Notes: a model not told the origin generated them from the sequence alone. A stretch of 64,000 nucleotides of DNA from Bdellovibrio bacteriovorus (GCF_025558485.1 NZ_CP102930.1:1860001-1924000); one strand, 5' to 3'; shown: positions 55,291-63,277, counted from the first letter of the stretch. Program-made: numbers and translations.

Positions 55291-56352
55291 ATGAAAAGAT
55301 TTGTTGCTTTGCTGTTGTTGTTTGTTGCCGGGACGGCTTATGGAAATTCCCAGATTCGCACTTTGGAAGGGTGTGCTCTTCTGCATCCGGATCTGCCGTG
55401 GAAAGCCCCTGCGCAGGCTTCGTGGAGCGGAGCCTGTGTGAACGGAGATGCCGCGGGTTTTGGCTGGTATCGTTTTGATCTGGCTGCGGAAGGCTTCCGC
55501 GACAGCAAGTTGGAAATTTTTCTGAATCTTGATGGTGGTGTTCTTGCCAATGAATTTTATTTTGCGCGTATCACCACACGCAATGAAGTGCAGTACGAAG
55601 GATATGCCGAGGCGGGTGGTTATCAAATTCCGCTGGCGGATTGCTCGGTTCATGATCAATGCAATCTGGTTAAGGCAGCTCTGGAAAATGATGGCAAACC
55701 TCCAGTTCCTCCGGCACGACCTAAAAATCCACCGACGCCCCCGGCAGCGCCTCCAAAACAGGAAGCTCCTCCGGTTGTCAAACCGGCCCCGCGAGGCGAA
55801 TCTTTGCAGGATAGCCGTGATTTTTTCATTAGAATAAATCAGCAGATTCCCATCTTTGCGCGCAATCATTTCCCGGAAGACCCGGACGTGGCACAGGAAG
55901 TGATTCAATCCATGGAAATCTTTAAGCAGGAATGGATGAAGTATGCGGCATTTATCTGTCAAAGAGGCGGTCGGCAGTTAAGTTCCTGCGAAAAATATCA
56001 GCTTGATATGATGTCTTATCTGCTGATGCGGATTATGGCTCAGGAAACAGAGGAATACTTTCCTGTGACCGGCGGGTTTTCAAACTATTCTGAAAACAAA
56101 TGTGCATCCACCGATTCCATGGCGGATCATTTGAACTGTATTCAGCGGGAGTGTGAAAAGCGCATGCGTGAGCTGAAGGGGATGCACCCGAAAGCCATGG
56201 CCGCAGCCAGCGAGGCTATTGCCGCGTATGCGCACGGCCTGTCTTATCTGTCAGCTTCTGGTGGTTCTGCAAGAATGTCAGAGTCACTTTATTTGTACGA
56301 GCGAATGCTTCAGTTTGTTTATGAAATGGCTTATTTCAACTGGAAAAGTTAG
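55291..56352 (+). CDS. Secreted protein with proline-rich linker, unknown function
   Basis: About 353 aa from the ATG at 55291, where a signal peptide (MKRFVALLLLFVAGTAYG) begins behind TTGAGG. The N-terminal domain of about 115 residues (beta-rich, four cysteines) is joined by a Pro-rich linker (PPVPPARPKNPPTPP and onward, about residues 133-170) to a helical C-terminal domain with several cysteines (FICQRGGRQLSSCEKYQ and CIQRECEKRM). No family is recognised. Pro-rich linkers are common in envelope-spanning proteins. Confidence 0.7.
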   Translation: MKRFVALLLLFVAGTAYGNSQIRTLEGCALLHPDLPWKAPAQASWSGACVNGDAAGFGWYRFDLAAEGFRDSKLEIFLNLDGGVLANEFYFARITTRNEVQYEGYAEAGGYQIPLADCSVHDQCNLVKAALENDGKPPVPPARPKNPPTPPAAPPKQEAPPVVKPAPRGESLQDSRDFFIRINQQIPIFARNHFPEDPDVAQEVIQSMEIFKQEWMKYAAFICQRGGRQLSSCEKYQLDMMSYLLMRIMAQETEEYFPVTGGFSNYSENKCASTDSMADHLNCIQRECEKRMRELKGMHPKAMAAASEAIAAYAHGLSYLSASGGSARMSESLYLYERMLQFVYEMAYFNWKS

Positions 56353-56358
56353 TTGTTT

Positions 56359-56565
56359 TTAGTGAATGCGATGATGACGAGCTTCCTGTTTCTGTGCGCA
56401 GCACGGGCAGGAGGCTTCTTCGGACAAGACGGCATGTTCGCTCATCTGCTGGTAACTGAATTCCAAAGCGGTTCCGCATTTTTCACAGTTATTGATCGCC
56501 TGACGGAAAGATTCGCGTTTGATGAACTCTTCTGTCGGGATGATATTGAACTTGAAAACTTCCAT
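56359..56565 (-). CDS. Small zinc-ribbon protein
   Basis: A 68-aa protein with cysteines at 27 and 30 (CEKCG) and at 53, 55 and 56 (CPCC), a compact zinc-ribbon pattern; the His-rich end (ARHHRIH) may also bind metal. A strong AAGGAGG lies six bases before the ATG and a FliA-like promoter is 40 bases upstream. It ends seven bases from the convergent gene. It may be a small regulator or a chaperone-like zinc ribbon; no known family is certain. Confidence 0.65.
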   Translation of the reverse strand: MEVFKFNIIPTEEFIKRESFRQAINNCEKCGTALEFSYQQMSEHAVLSEEASCPCCAQKQEARHHRIH

Positions 56566-56605
56566 GGGAACCTCCTTAAAGGCCGTCTGTGCTGAGATAC
56601 CTTTC

Positions 56606-56632
56606 TTATCGGTAAAGTCCGTCTCAACTTGA
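56606..56632 (-). promoter_or_regulatory. FliA-like promoter for the zinc-ribbon gene
   Basis: Read on the minus strand, TCAAGTTG, an 11-base spacer and ACCGATAA match the extended FliA consensus TAAAGTTT-N11-GCCGATAA in 13 of 16 positions with exact spacing. The start site would leave a leader of about 33 bases that includes the ribosome-binding site. Confidence 0.6.
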
Positions 56633-56723
56633 GACGAAAATGCACCATGACATAGGGTTTAGGCAGTGCATTAAGGCCGGTTTTTATAGTCTCTAAACCT
56701 AGGTCCAGATACAATCGGGCCCT

Positions 56724-57224
56724 ATGAAAGACTACATCCAGTATCTGCAAGACGTCCTGGGTCTGCAAAATGTTATGCTCTCGCAAGATCAGGCTTCACA
56801 AACGGAGTCTGTCGGGACGCGGTTTTTCACCTCCACAGGGCCTTTCAACCCATCAGAGATTCGTCATTACGAGCTGGTGTTTCTGAATATTCTGACGCAA
56901 AAAAAAGAAAGTCTGTTCCTGCCGGAAGTGCAGGATTTGGCTGCGAAAATGAAAGCGGCAATGAAGCTGCGTAATTTGCAGGTGCTGGAACTGGATTGCA
57001 CTGTGGATGATCGTTCGCAGTTACCTTCAGAACTGGCTAAAGTTTGTGAAAGCAAAGTGGTCGTCGTCTATAGCTCTTTCCCCAAGGACATTGGTGAGTT
57101 GATTTTCAAGGGGCCTGGCAAGTGGCTTGAGACCTACAGTCCGGCTTATCTGCTGGAAGACCCGGGCGCTAAAAAAGTGGTTTGGAATGATTTGCAAAAA
57201 GTGATGAAGGAGTTGGGCGTATGA
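56724..57224 (+). CDS. Cytoplasmic protein of unknown function upstream of nfeD
   Basis: A 166-aa soluble alpha/beta protein without signal peptide. Strands such as VLELDC and KVVVVYSS alternate with helices, giving a Rossmann-like pattern. The start MKDYIQYLQDVLGL and the late KGPGKWLETYSPAYLLEDP do not match a family I know. It overlaps the NfeD gene by four bases (ATGA) and is therefore translationally coupled to the NfeD-stomatin pair. Confidence 0.68.
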   Translation: MKDYIQYLQDVLGLQNVMLSQDQASQTESVGTRFFTSTGPFNPSEIRHYELVFLNILTQKKESLFLPEVQDLAAKMKAAMKLRNLQVLELDCTVDDRSQLPSELAKVCESKVVVVYSSFPKDIGELIFKGPGKWLETYSPAYLLEDPGAKKVVWNDLQKVMKELGV

Positions 57225-58495
57225 AGTTCCTGATGATGCTGTTCATGACTTTTATAGTGGGGACAGCAGCGCAGGCTGAGTGCACCACGGCCATCACCAT
57301 CAACGAAGCTATTTCCGCCTCCACTTCCGATTATCTGGAGCGGGCTGAGCGCCGGGCGGTGGAAAATAAATGCAGCTCTTTGTATTTGCGTATCAACACG
57401 CCGGGGGGAAGTTTGCAAAGTACGCGCTTGATTGTCGAGCGCATTCTCGCGTCTCCGGTTCCGTATCTTTGTTTGATTGCCCCGCGTGGGGGCCATGCGG
57501 GCAGTGCCGGCGCGATTATTCTGCAGGCCTGTCATGTGAACGGCGGACTGACTGCAACCAATATTGGAGCGGCAACACCGATTCTTGGTTCCGGTGGTGA
57601 AACCCCGGAAGACCTGCGCAAAAAGCTGATCAACGATACGGTGAGCTGGATGGAAGGCATCACCAAACTTCGCGGGCGCAGTTTGAAGTTTTCCAGGGAA
57701 ATTATCACCGAGGCAAAATCTCTAAGCAGTGAGTCTGCACATGAAGAGGGTGCTTTGGATATTCTGGCAACCTCGGAACTGGATTTTCTGGAAAAAGCTC
57801 AGGGGCGCAAAGTCGTCATTGGTGAAAAGAAAGAAACATCCATTGTGGAAGTTCATGATCTGCACGAGTTCGTGCCGGACCTGCGTTACAAGGTGCTGAG
57901 CTTTGTAGCTGATCCTGAGTTTGCTTATTTGTTATTTATGGGAAGTCTGGCGTTGCTGTATGTGGAAATCACTCACCCGGGTCTGATTGCGCCGGGGGTG
58001 ATTGGTGGCATCGGTTTGGTGTTGTCGATGGTGGCCTTCCATAAACTGGATGTCACCTGGGGTGGTCTGGCTTTGATTCTGCTGGGGATTGCGTTCCTGA
58101 TCGCGGAAATGTTCATTCCAAGTTTTGGTGCTTTGGGAATTGGTGGATTGATTGCTGTTTTTGTAGGGAGTGTGTTTTTGTTTGATGCTCAGACGACAGG
58201 TTATACTTTGCCGCTTTCTTTGATTATTTCCGTGGTGGGTGTGCTGGGGGTTTTGTTCCTGGGAATTGGTTATCTGGCACTGAAAACCATCCGTCTGAAA
58301 ACCCGGGATGCGGATGCACAAATGCAAAGCTCGGACGGTGTGGTGATGACGGTGGAGGGTAATGGTCACCGTGGTCAGGTGGAGATCATCGGCGAAATCT
58401 GGAATTTTGTTTCAGAGGACCCGTTGCAGGTGAAAGACCGCGTTCATGTGACAGGACGACAGGGTCTGACTTTGAATGTGAAAAAGATTAAATAA
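57221..58495 (+). CDS. NfeD family membrane serine protease, long form
   Basis: A 424-aa membrane protein: signal peptide, ClpP-like serine protease domain (about residues 22-210), four or five membrane helices (about 230-370) and a C-terminal OB-like NfeD domain (GHRGQVEIIGEIWNFVS). The catalytic pair expected in this family is Ser95 in GHAGSAGAI and a lysine about 40 residues later (Lys135 region). Long NfeD proteases cut the C-terminus of the partner stomatin and are thought to act in membrane quality control. The stomatin gene follows 10 bases downstream. Confidence 0.88.
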   Translation: MKFLMMLFMTFIVGTAAQAECTTAITINEAISASTSDYLERAERRAVENKCSSLYLRINTPGGSLQSTRLIVERILASPVPYLCLIAPRGGHAGSAGAIILQACHVNGGLTATNIGAATPILGSGGETPEDLRKKLINDTVSWMEGITKLRGRSLKFSREIITEAKSLSSESAHEEGALDILATSELDFLEKAQGRKVVIGEKKETSIVEVHDLHEFVPDLRYKVLSFVADPEFAYLLFMGSLALLYVEITHPGLIAPGVIGGIGLVLSMVAFHKLDVTWGGLALILLGIAFLIAEMFIPSFGALGIGGLIAVFVGSVFLFDAQTTGYTLPLSLIISVVGVLGVLFLGIGYLALKTIRLKTRDADAQMQSSDGVVMTVEGNGHRGQVEIIGEIWNFVSEDPLQVKDRVHVTGRQGLTLNVKKIK

Positions 58496-58505
58496 GGAGA
58501 AAATA

Positions 58506-59258
58506 ATGGAATTTTTAATTGGCCTGATTGTGATCGGCGGTATCGTCGGCAGTTCGATGATCAAGATCCTGAATGACTGGGAACGCGGCGTGGTTTTGCG
58601 TCTGGGTAAAGCAGTTGGTGTGCGTGGACCTGGTTTGATTTTATTGATTCCGTTCGTTGAACGCATGCTCAAGATCGACACTCGTACCATCACCATGGAC
58701 GTACAGCCTCAGGACGTTATCACCAAGGACAACGTGTCCATGCAGGTGAATGCTGTTGTGTACTTTAAAGTGGTTTCTCCGATGGAAGCGATCACGAAAA
58801 TTGAAGACTACTACTTTGCCACCAGCCAGTTGGCGCAAACGACTTTGCGTTCTGTGATGGGTCAGTACTATCTGGATGACGTTCTTGAACATCGTGACAA
58901 AATCAACGCCGCTTTGCAGGTGATCCTGGATAAAGCCACAGAGTCCTGGGGTATCAAAGTAACCATGGTGGAAGTAAAGCAGATTGACCTTCCAAAAGAA
59001 ATGCAAAGAGCCATGGCGCGTGAGGCGGAAGCTGAACGTGAGCGTCGTGCAAAAGTTATTTCTGCTGAAGGGGAAGTTCAGCGTGCCCAGAAACTTCAAG
59101 AAGCCTCCAACACTTTGGCGGCGTCTCCGTCTGCTTTGCAGTTGGCTTATTTGCAGGCGATGACTGAAATTGCCGGGGACAAGACCAATACGATTCTATT
59201 CCCGTTGCCACTAGACCTGATCAGACCCTTCATGGAGATGACAAAAAAGGAAAACTAG
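58506..59258 (+). CDS. Stomatin/SPFH-domain protein (slipin)
   Basis: A 250-aa membrane-anchored protein: one N-terminal hydrophobic helix, an SPFH domain (GVVLRLGKAVGVRGPGLILL, then DVQPQDVITKDNVSMQVNAV) and a helical, charged stretch (EMQRAMAREAEAERERRAKV) that drives oligomer formation. It ends with a hydrophobic tail (TNTILFPLPLDLI), which in related proteins is the site cut by NfeD. AAGGAG precedes the ATG. It forms an operon with the NfeD protease and the protein upstream. Confidence 0.92.
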   Translation: MEFLIGLIVIGGIVGSSMIKILNDWERGVVLRLGKAVGVRGPGLILLIPFVERMLKIDTRTITMDVQPQDVITKDNVSMQVNAVVYFKVVSPMEAITKIEDYYFATSQLAQTTLRSVMGQYYLDDVLEHRDKINAALQVILDKATESWGIKVTMVEVKQIDLPKEMQRAMAREAEAERERRAKVISAEGEVQRAQKLQEASNTLAASPSALQLAYLQAMTEIAGDKTNTILFPLPLDLIRPFMEMTKKEN

Positions 59259-59293
59259 ACTTTTATCGCTGGACTATTGTTGGTTAAATAGAG

Positions 59294-59326
59294 GGGACAA
59301 GGCTGGATGCTTTGTCCCTTTTTTAT
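59294..59326 (+). terminator. Intrinsic terminator after the stomatin gene
   Basis: GGGACAA (59294-59300) pairs with TTGTCCC (59312-59318) and is followed by a run of T residues; it closes the NfeD-stomatin operon. Confidence 0.85.
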
Positions 59327-59355
59327 TTTCAAAACTCTACGGACGGAGTTTGGCA

Positions 59356-60519
59356 GTGAAGCTAGTATGGGCATCTTTGACTTTCATCTTGGTTTTCGTC
59401 AGCTTTGTTTCTGACGCTCATTCCTCCATGACCTCAGGCAAGGATGCCCCTTTGGTGCGAGTGCGTTTGAAATCGCTTTCCTCTAAAATTCAAATTTCCG
59501 GCTTGGGATTGCGCTTTCAGAATCTGACCCAGAATTTCCGTCCGGTGGCGATCCCTCAGGATGGCCAAGCCGAAGTGCGTGTTTTGCAAAAAGACGGTAA
59601 AAAAATCTGGGCTCTGCGCACGGGAACCAAAGCCAGCGAACATCTTTTCACGGATAAGTACCTTTTGATTCAAGGTCATAATGTGCGCATTGGATCTCAG
59701 TCCCTGCCGTCACGGGTTTTGTTAAGCATGAATGCCGGAATGGTGGATGTCGTGGGAGTGATGCCGTTGGATGAATACGTTGTGGGTGTTCTGGCCAGCG
59801 AGATGCCCCTGTCCTGGCCACTGGAAACGTTGAAGGCTCAGGCTATCGCGGCAAGATCCTATGCTTTGGCTGTGATCAATGAACGCAAAGACAAGCCTTA
59901 TCATTTGGAAAGCAGTGTGTTGGATCAGGTCTTCCGCCATGTCGTTGCTGAAGATCGCACAAGTCCCTTGATTCAAAAAGCGATGCAGGCCGTGGAAGAA
60001 ACCAAAGGCATTAAGCTGTGGGACCCGAAAAGCCGTGTTCTGAAAGCCTTCTATCATTCCGATTGCGGGGGGAAGACGACAACTTCCAAGAATGTCTGGA
60101 ACTATGGGGTGAACACCGGGATTGTGGTGGATAGTTCGTGCCCCACGAATCCGCGCGGACAGTGGAAGCTGACATTAACAAAGGACGACTTGAAAAAACG
60201 CCTGCGTGTGGCTGACTTCGACAGTATCGAGTTCGACAGAAACCCGCAGGACCAGCGCGTACAAGCCGTGCGTGTGGCTTTCAACGGCAGTCCGGAAAAA
60301 GTTCTGTCTGCCAATGACTTCCGTCAGTCTTTGGGATTCCAGGACCTGCGCAGCGCTTTGTTTGAAATGAAAAAACAGGGTGAAGAATTTCTTTTCCAGG
60401 GGCGCGGCTTCGGTCACGGCGTGGGACTGTGTCAGTGGGGCAGTCGCTCTTTGGGACAAAAGGGATACACCTACAAACAAATCTTAAATCACTACTATCC
60501 ACTGGCAAAATTGCAGTAA
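59356..60519 (+). CDS. SpoIID/LytB domain protein
   Basis: About 387 aa, with the start placed at GTG 59356 because GGAG lies eight bases before it; a TTG six bases earlier is too close to that site. A signal peptide (cleavage near SDAHS) leads to a SpoIID/LytB domain: LDEYVVGVLASEMPLSWPLE, LKAQAIAARSYAL, YHSDCGGKTT and the C-terminal GRGFGHGVGLCQWG. The sporulation homologue is a lytic transglycosylase that trims denuded peptidoglycan. In this non-sporulating Gram-negative setting it probably modifies its own or the prey cell wall. Confidence 0.9.
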   Translation: MKLVWASLTFILVFVSFVSDAHSSMTSGKDAPLVRVRLKSLSSKIQISGLGLRFQNLTQNFRPVAIPQDGQAEVRVLQKDGKKIWALRTGTKASEHLFTDKYLLIQGHNVRIGSQSLPSRVLLSMNAGMVDVVGVMPLDEYVVGVLASEMPLSWPLETLKAQAIAARSYALAVINERKDKPYHLESSVLDQVFRHVVAEDRTSPLIQKAMQAVEETKGIKLWDPKSRVLKAFYHSDCGGKTTTSKNVWNYGVNTGIVVDSSCPTNPRGQWKLTLTKDDLKKRLRVADFDSIEFDRNPQDQRVQAVRVAFNGSPEKVLSANDFRQSLGFQDLRSALFEMKKQGEEFLFQGRGFGHGVGLCQWGSRSLGQKGYTYKQILNHYYPLAKLQ

Positions 60520-60643
60520 AGCTGTCCGGGTTCTGGGAAGCTGTTGGCTGTATTCAAGTATATTCAGTCCTTAAGTGGTTTTCCTATTGCAAGGGCGGCC
60601 TTTGGGCTGCTTGTTGGCAGAACGCTCTAAGTCGGCTCTCATT

Positions 60644-60686
60644 GTTGTCACATATAATTGACATTTAGACAATTATATGTGACAAC
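60644..60686 (+). promoter_or_regulatory. Palindromic operator upstream of the toxin-antitoxin genes
   Basis: GTTGTCACATATAATTG (60644-60660) and its perfect reverse complement (60670-60686) flank nine bases. A -35-like TTGTCA and a -10-like GACAAT at 17-base spacing lie inside it. Toxin-antitoxin operons repress themselves through such sites, so binding by the antitoxin here would block the promoter. Confidence 0.75.
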
Positions 60687-60700
60687 GGAGGAGTCTTGAG

Positions 60701-60973
60701 TTGAAGAGATTGACCGCAACTTATTATCGAACTGCTTCGGGCAGAGAGCCCGCTCGGGCTGAGTTCGGGCATTTGGGGGATCATCGGAGTTTAGGAAATG
60801 GACTTTACGAGTTGAGGGTCCATTTCGGTCCCGGCTACCGGGTTTACTTTTCCATTGAAGGAAAAGAGATTTTACTGTTGCTGGTGGCGGGGGATAAATC
60901 GTCACAGACCAGGGATATTCAAATGGCAAAGAAATATCTTCAGCTACATAGAGTGGAGAGCGATCATGGCTAA
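60701..60973 (+). CDS. RelE/HigB-like addiction-module toxin, shortened
   Basis: A 90-aa protein that starts at TTG behind GGAGGAG. The second half (ELRVHFGPGYRVYF, LLLLVAGDKSSQTRDIQMAKKY) is a clear match to addiction-module killer proteins of the RelE superfamily, which are usually ribosome-dependent mRNA interferases. In family members about 20 residues forming two helices lie between the GREP motif and the GNxGD turn; here GREP is followed almost at once by AEFGHLGDHRSLG. The toxin may therefore be inactive or altered. It overlaps the antitoxin gene by eight bases. Confidence 0.78.
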   Translation: MKRLTATYYRTASGREPARAEFGHLGDHRSLGNGLYELRVHFGPGYRVYFSIEGKEILLLLVAGDKSSQTRDIQMAKKYLQLHRVESDHG

Positions 60974-61262
60974 AGGCACCACTTTTCAAGATCATTTAAA
61001 GTATGAGCTTCTCGATCCTGACTTTGCGGCAGCATATCTGGCGGCGGCTTTGGAAGAGGGGGAGGAAAAGTTTCTTTCTGAAGCATTGTCGGACGTTGTT
61101 AAGGTCCACGGAGCGGCGAAAATCGCAGCTGAAATGGGAATTGCGAGGCAGGCTATTTACCAAATGATTGGTGGAAGCGGTAATCCTTCATTTCGTAATG
61201 TTGTGAAGTTGTTGGCGTCTGTTGGTTTGGAGATAACTATTCAGCCGAAGAAGGTGGGATAG
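60966..61262 (+). CDS. HTH antitoxin (HigA-like addiction-module antidote)
   Basis: A 98-aa DNA-binding antitoxin. The start KGTTFQDHLKYELLDPDFAAAYL and the helix-turn-helix HGAAKIAAEMGIARQAIYQM (about residues 48-67), then NPSFRNVVKLLASVGLEI, match addiction-module antidote proteins. The ATG at 60966 lies within the end of the toxin gene, so both are coupled. It presumably neutralises the toxin and represses the operon through the palindrome upstream. Confidence 0.85.
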   Translation: MAKGTTFQDHLKYELLDPDFAAAYLAAALEEGEEKFLSEALSDVVKVHGAAKIAAEMGIARQAIYQMIGGSGNPSFRNVVKLLASVGLEITIQPKKVG

Positions 61263-61289
61263 AAAGATTCGGAAGGGCTTTTAAAAAAG

Positions 61290-61322
61290 AAAAAGAGCTC
61301 CGCAAGAGAGTCTCTTTCAGGA
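61290..61322. terminator. Possible bidirectional terminator
   Basis: AAAGAG and CTCTTT can pair around a 14-base loop, with A-rich sequence before and after, between the antitoxin gene and the convergent membrane peptide gene. The stem is only six bases. Confidence 0.35.
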
Positions 61323-61342
61323 AAAAATTCAAGGCCTCAAAA

Positions 61343-61420
61343 TTAGAAAGCCAGGAAAACGCGGGCCGCGAACATGAAAACCGCGCCCAGAATCAATGCA
61401 TTTGTCGCTGTCATTGTCAT
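61343..61420 (-). CDS. 25-residue hydrophobic membrane peptide
   Basis: The frame from ATG 61420 encodes a peptide with a single hydrophobic helix (NALILGAVFMFAARVFLAF). AGAGGAT lies eight bases before the ATG. The longer frame that extends upstream to 61558 has no signal of coding and is rejected. Such single-helix peptides often modulate membrane enzymes. No family recognised; the 300 bases from 61421 to 61721 otherwise hold only the sigma-54-like site and a leader hairpin. Confidence 0.5.
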   Translation of the reverse strand: MTMTATNALILGAVFMFAARVFLAF

Positions 61421-61649
61421 CGTAAAATCCTCTTTTAAGTTTGATACATCCCATTTCGGTAAGATGAGGAAAAATCTTAAATTTTCATTTTTTCGTCGAA
61501 GTTTTGTGCATATCAAGATGTGACAGTGGTGCCCCTTTTGCGCACCTTCCACAGACATTAGACGCTCTGGTGATTCTGTATCACTCCGGGATGGATGAAT
61601 ATTGCCAGTTATATCATGCGCTTACATCCCTTTTGAAAGGCTTGGCATG

Positions 61650-61666
61650 TTGGCACAAGCATCGCA
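61650..61666 (+). promoter_or_regulatory. Sigma-54-like promoter
   Basis: TTGGCACA then AGCA then TCGCA keeps the essential GG (61652-61653) and GC (61664-61665) with exactly ten bases between them and matches the -24/-12 consensus at most positions. The predicted start near 61677 leaves a leader of about 45 bases before the lipoprotein ATG at 61722. No enhancer site was identified. Confidence 0.5.
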
Positions 61667-61682
61667 ATAGAGTCACTGTGAG

Positions 61683-61709
61683 AGGTCCATAAATCAACCG
61701 GACCTTTTA
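61683..61709 (+). promoter_or_regulatory. Leader hairpin before the lipoprotein gene
   Basis: AGGTCC (61683-61688) pairs with GGACCT (61700-61705), followed by TTTT. It lies between the sigma-54-like promoter and the ribosome-binding site and could act as a weak attenuator or stabilise the 5' end of the message. Confidence 0.35.
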
Positions 61710-61721
61710 AGTGAGGCTGAT

Positions 61722-62492
61722 ATGAAAACATTCAACTCTAAACTGATCTTCCTGCTGGCAGCGTTCTCTTTGATGGGCGTGGGTTGCGGAAAAAGCAATC
61801 AGTTCCAGACTGGATCTAACAATACAAATCAGCCTATCTATGATGGCGGTATTGGTGGTGAAGCTCCGGCAGCTCCAGATGGAGGCGGTACTTCTTCAGG
61901 TTCAACTTCCGGCGGTAACGTGGTTGATTTCGTACCGGTTTCTTTTGCAGAGATGAACTCTTATGTGGGTATTCGTCCACTGAACAATCCAAGCAACTAT
62001 AAGTTGACGATTGATCTGGAAAACGTGGGCAGCAATCGTTACGGCGGCACTGTGAAGCTTTCTTATGTGGACACGGGGTACTCTTACACAGGAACTTTCG
62101 ATTCTGGTCTGGGCACTAATGTGAAAATGAGCGGTTTGCAGGACAACAACATGTTGGAAGCTGAATACAACAGATGGTTCACTTACAACGGTAAAACAGT
62201 CTTCAACGGCTTCTTTCAGGATCAATACGGTGCAATTGTTGTGGTTATCGACAAGGTTGTAAACCAAGGTGACGGTCAGGGTTCCAGCACAGTGTCAGGC
62301 TCTGTTTACTACAAGAACTTTGGTCAGTCTTATGTACAGCAGTCTCCTTACAGAAAATGCTGGTACATCCGCTCTGGCCCATACAACTGTCGCGCTTCTG
62401 CGGTTATGAACAAAACAAGTCCATACCCTGCAGATGGTTACAGAAAGCTTGGAACATTCTCCGGCTTGGTTGTATCCGAAGCGTTTAAATAG
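61722..62492 (+). CDS. Lipoprotein of unknown function
   Basis: A 256-aa exported lipoprotein with lipobox GVGC, then a low-complexity Asn/Gly/Ser/Pro spacer (about residues 24-65) that would hold the folded part away from the membrane. The rest is a beta-rich domain (LTIDLENVGSNRYGGTVKLS, then DTGYSYTGTF) with one cysteine pair near the end. No family is recognised. It is followed 50 bases later by another lipoprotein gene. Confidence 0.72.
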   Translation: MKTFNSKLIFLLAAFSLMGVGCGKSNQFQTGSNNTNQPIYDGGIGGEAPAAPDGGGTSSGSTSGGNVVDFVPVSFAEMNSYVGIRPLNNPSNYKLTIDLENVGSNRYGGTVKLSYVDTGYSYTGTFDSGLGTNVKMSGLQDNNMLEAEYNRWFTYNGKTVFNGFFQDQYGAIVVVIDKVVNQGDGQGSSTVSGSVYYKNFGQSYVQQSPYRKCWYIRSGPYNCRASAVMNKTSPYPADGYRKLGTFSGLVVSEAFK

Positions 62493-62542
62493 AAAATTAT
62501 ATTAATAAAGAGATGTTAACCCGGAAAAACAGGAGAGAGAAC

Positions 62543-63178
62543 ATGGAAAGACTTAACAAAAAGACTTTAAGTTTTCCAGCAAAGAGTTTCAAACGAGCTT
62601 TCGCAGCGCTGGGAATGGTATTGGCCTTGGCGGCTTGTGGAAAAGACGGCGGTGGCGGTGGTACAAACACCAATGTCGGTTGGAACTGTGCCAATGGAAG
62701 CTGTGGTGGGATTAGTAATCCGACTCTGCTCACCACTTTCTCTGGAACTGCGGCGACAGGAGCGTTCCAGTTGCAGAATATGCAGTTGTTGGCACAAGCG
62801 GGAGTTTCCAATATCCCGGCTTCTGAATATTATAAAAGCTATACCGGGCCGGTGGCTCTTGGGCAGGGACAGTTGGTTGTGAATCAACAGTTCTTTGATA
62901 CGGGCAGTGGATTTGGCTGGTATAATGGCACAGGGTGTGTGGTTCCTGCTGGTACCTATGCTTTGCAGAACAGAAACTCCGGCTCTTTGGGAATTTACGG
63001 GCAGGACTTGCAGTTGGATCTGGTTACGACAACTCATAATATCGTCATTAGAATTGAAGCTCCGGCATCTTATGGAATGGGTTTGATGACAGGTGGAACC
63101 AAGCTGTATGGCGCTGTGAAGATCCTGAGTGTGAATGGCATGGCATGTTCTCAAACATTCTATGACACAGTAAACTAA
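62543..63178 (+). CDS. Lipoprotein of unknown function
   Basis: About 211 aa from the ATG at 62543, which lies behind AGGAGAG; an upstream ATG at 62513 would add 10 residues before the positively charged start of the signal peptide. The lipobox is LAAC, followed by a Gly-rich spacer. The folded part is beta-rich with cysteines in NCANGSC, TGCV and MACS. Similar in layout but not obviously in sequence to the lipoprotein upstream; the two may form an operon. Confidence 0.72.
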   Translation: MERLNKKTLSFPAKSFKRAFAALGMVLALAACGKDGGGGGTNTNVGWNCANGSCGGISNPTLLTTFSGTAATGAFQLQNMQLLAQAGVSNIPASEYYKSYTGPVALGQGQLVVNQQFFDTGSGFGWYNGTGCVVPAGTYALQNRNSGSLGIYGQDLQLDLVTTTHNIVIRIEAPASYGMGLMTGGTKLYGAVKILSVNGMACSQTFYDTVN

Positions 63179-63210
63179 GGAGCGAAGTTAGATTAGCTGT
63201 AAAATCACCA

Positions 63211-63239
63211 AGCCCTGGGTTTATCCCGGGGTTTTTTTA
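63211..63239 (+). terminator. Intrinsic terminator after the lipoprotein gene
   Basis: AGCCCTGGG pairs with CCCGGGGTT (one T-G and one G-T pair) around a TTTAT loop and is followed by seven T residues. Confidence 0.85.
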
Positions 63240-63277
63240 TTTCTTGCGCTTGGATGAAAGTCTGGGTCTAATAGGGT

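Noticed and set aside
61504..61692. 62-codon open frame between the membrane peptide and the lipoprotein gene
   Set aside because: No ribosome-binding site, no recognisable features, and it runs through the sigma-54-like promoter.
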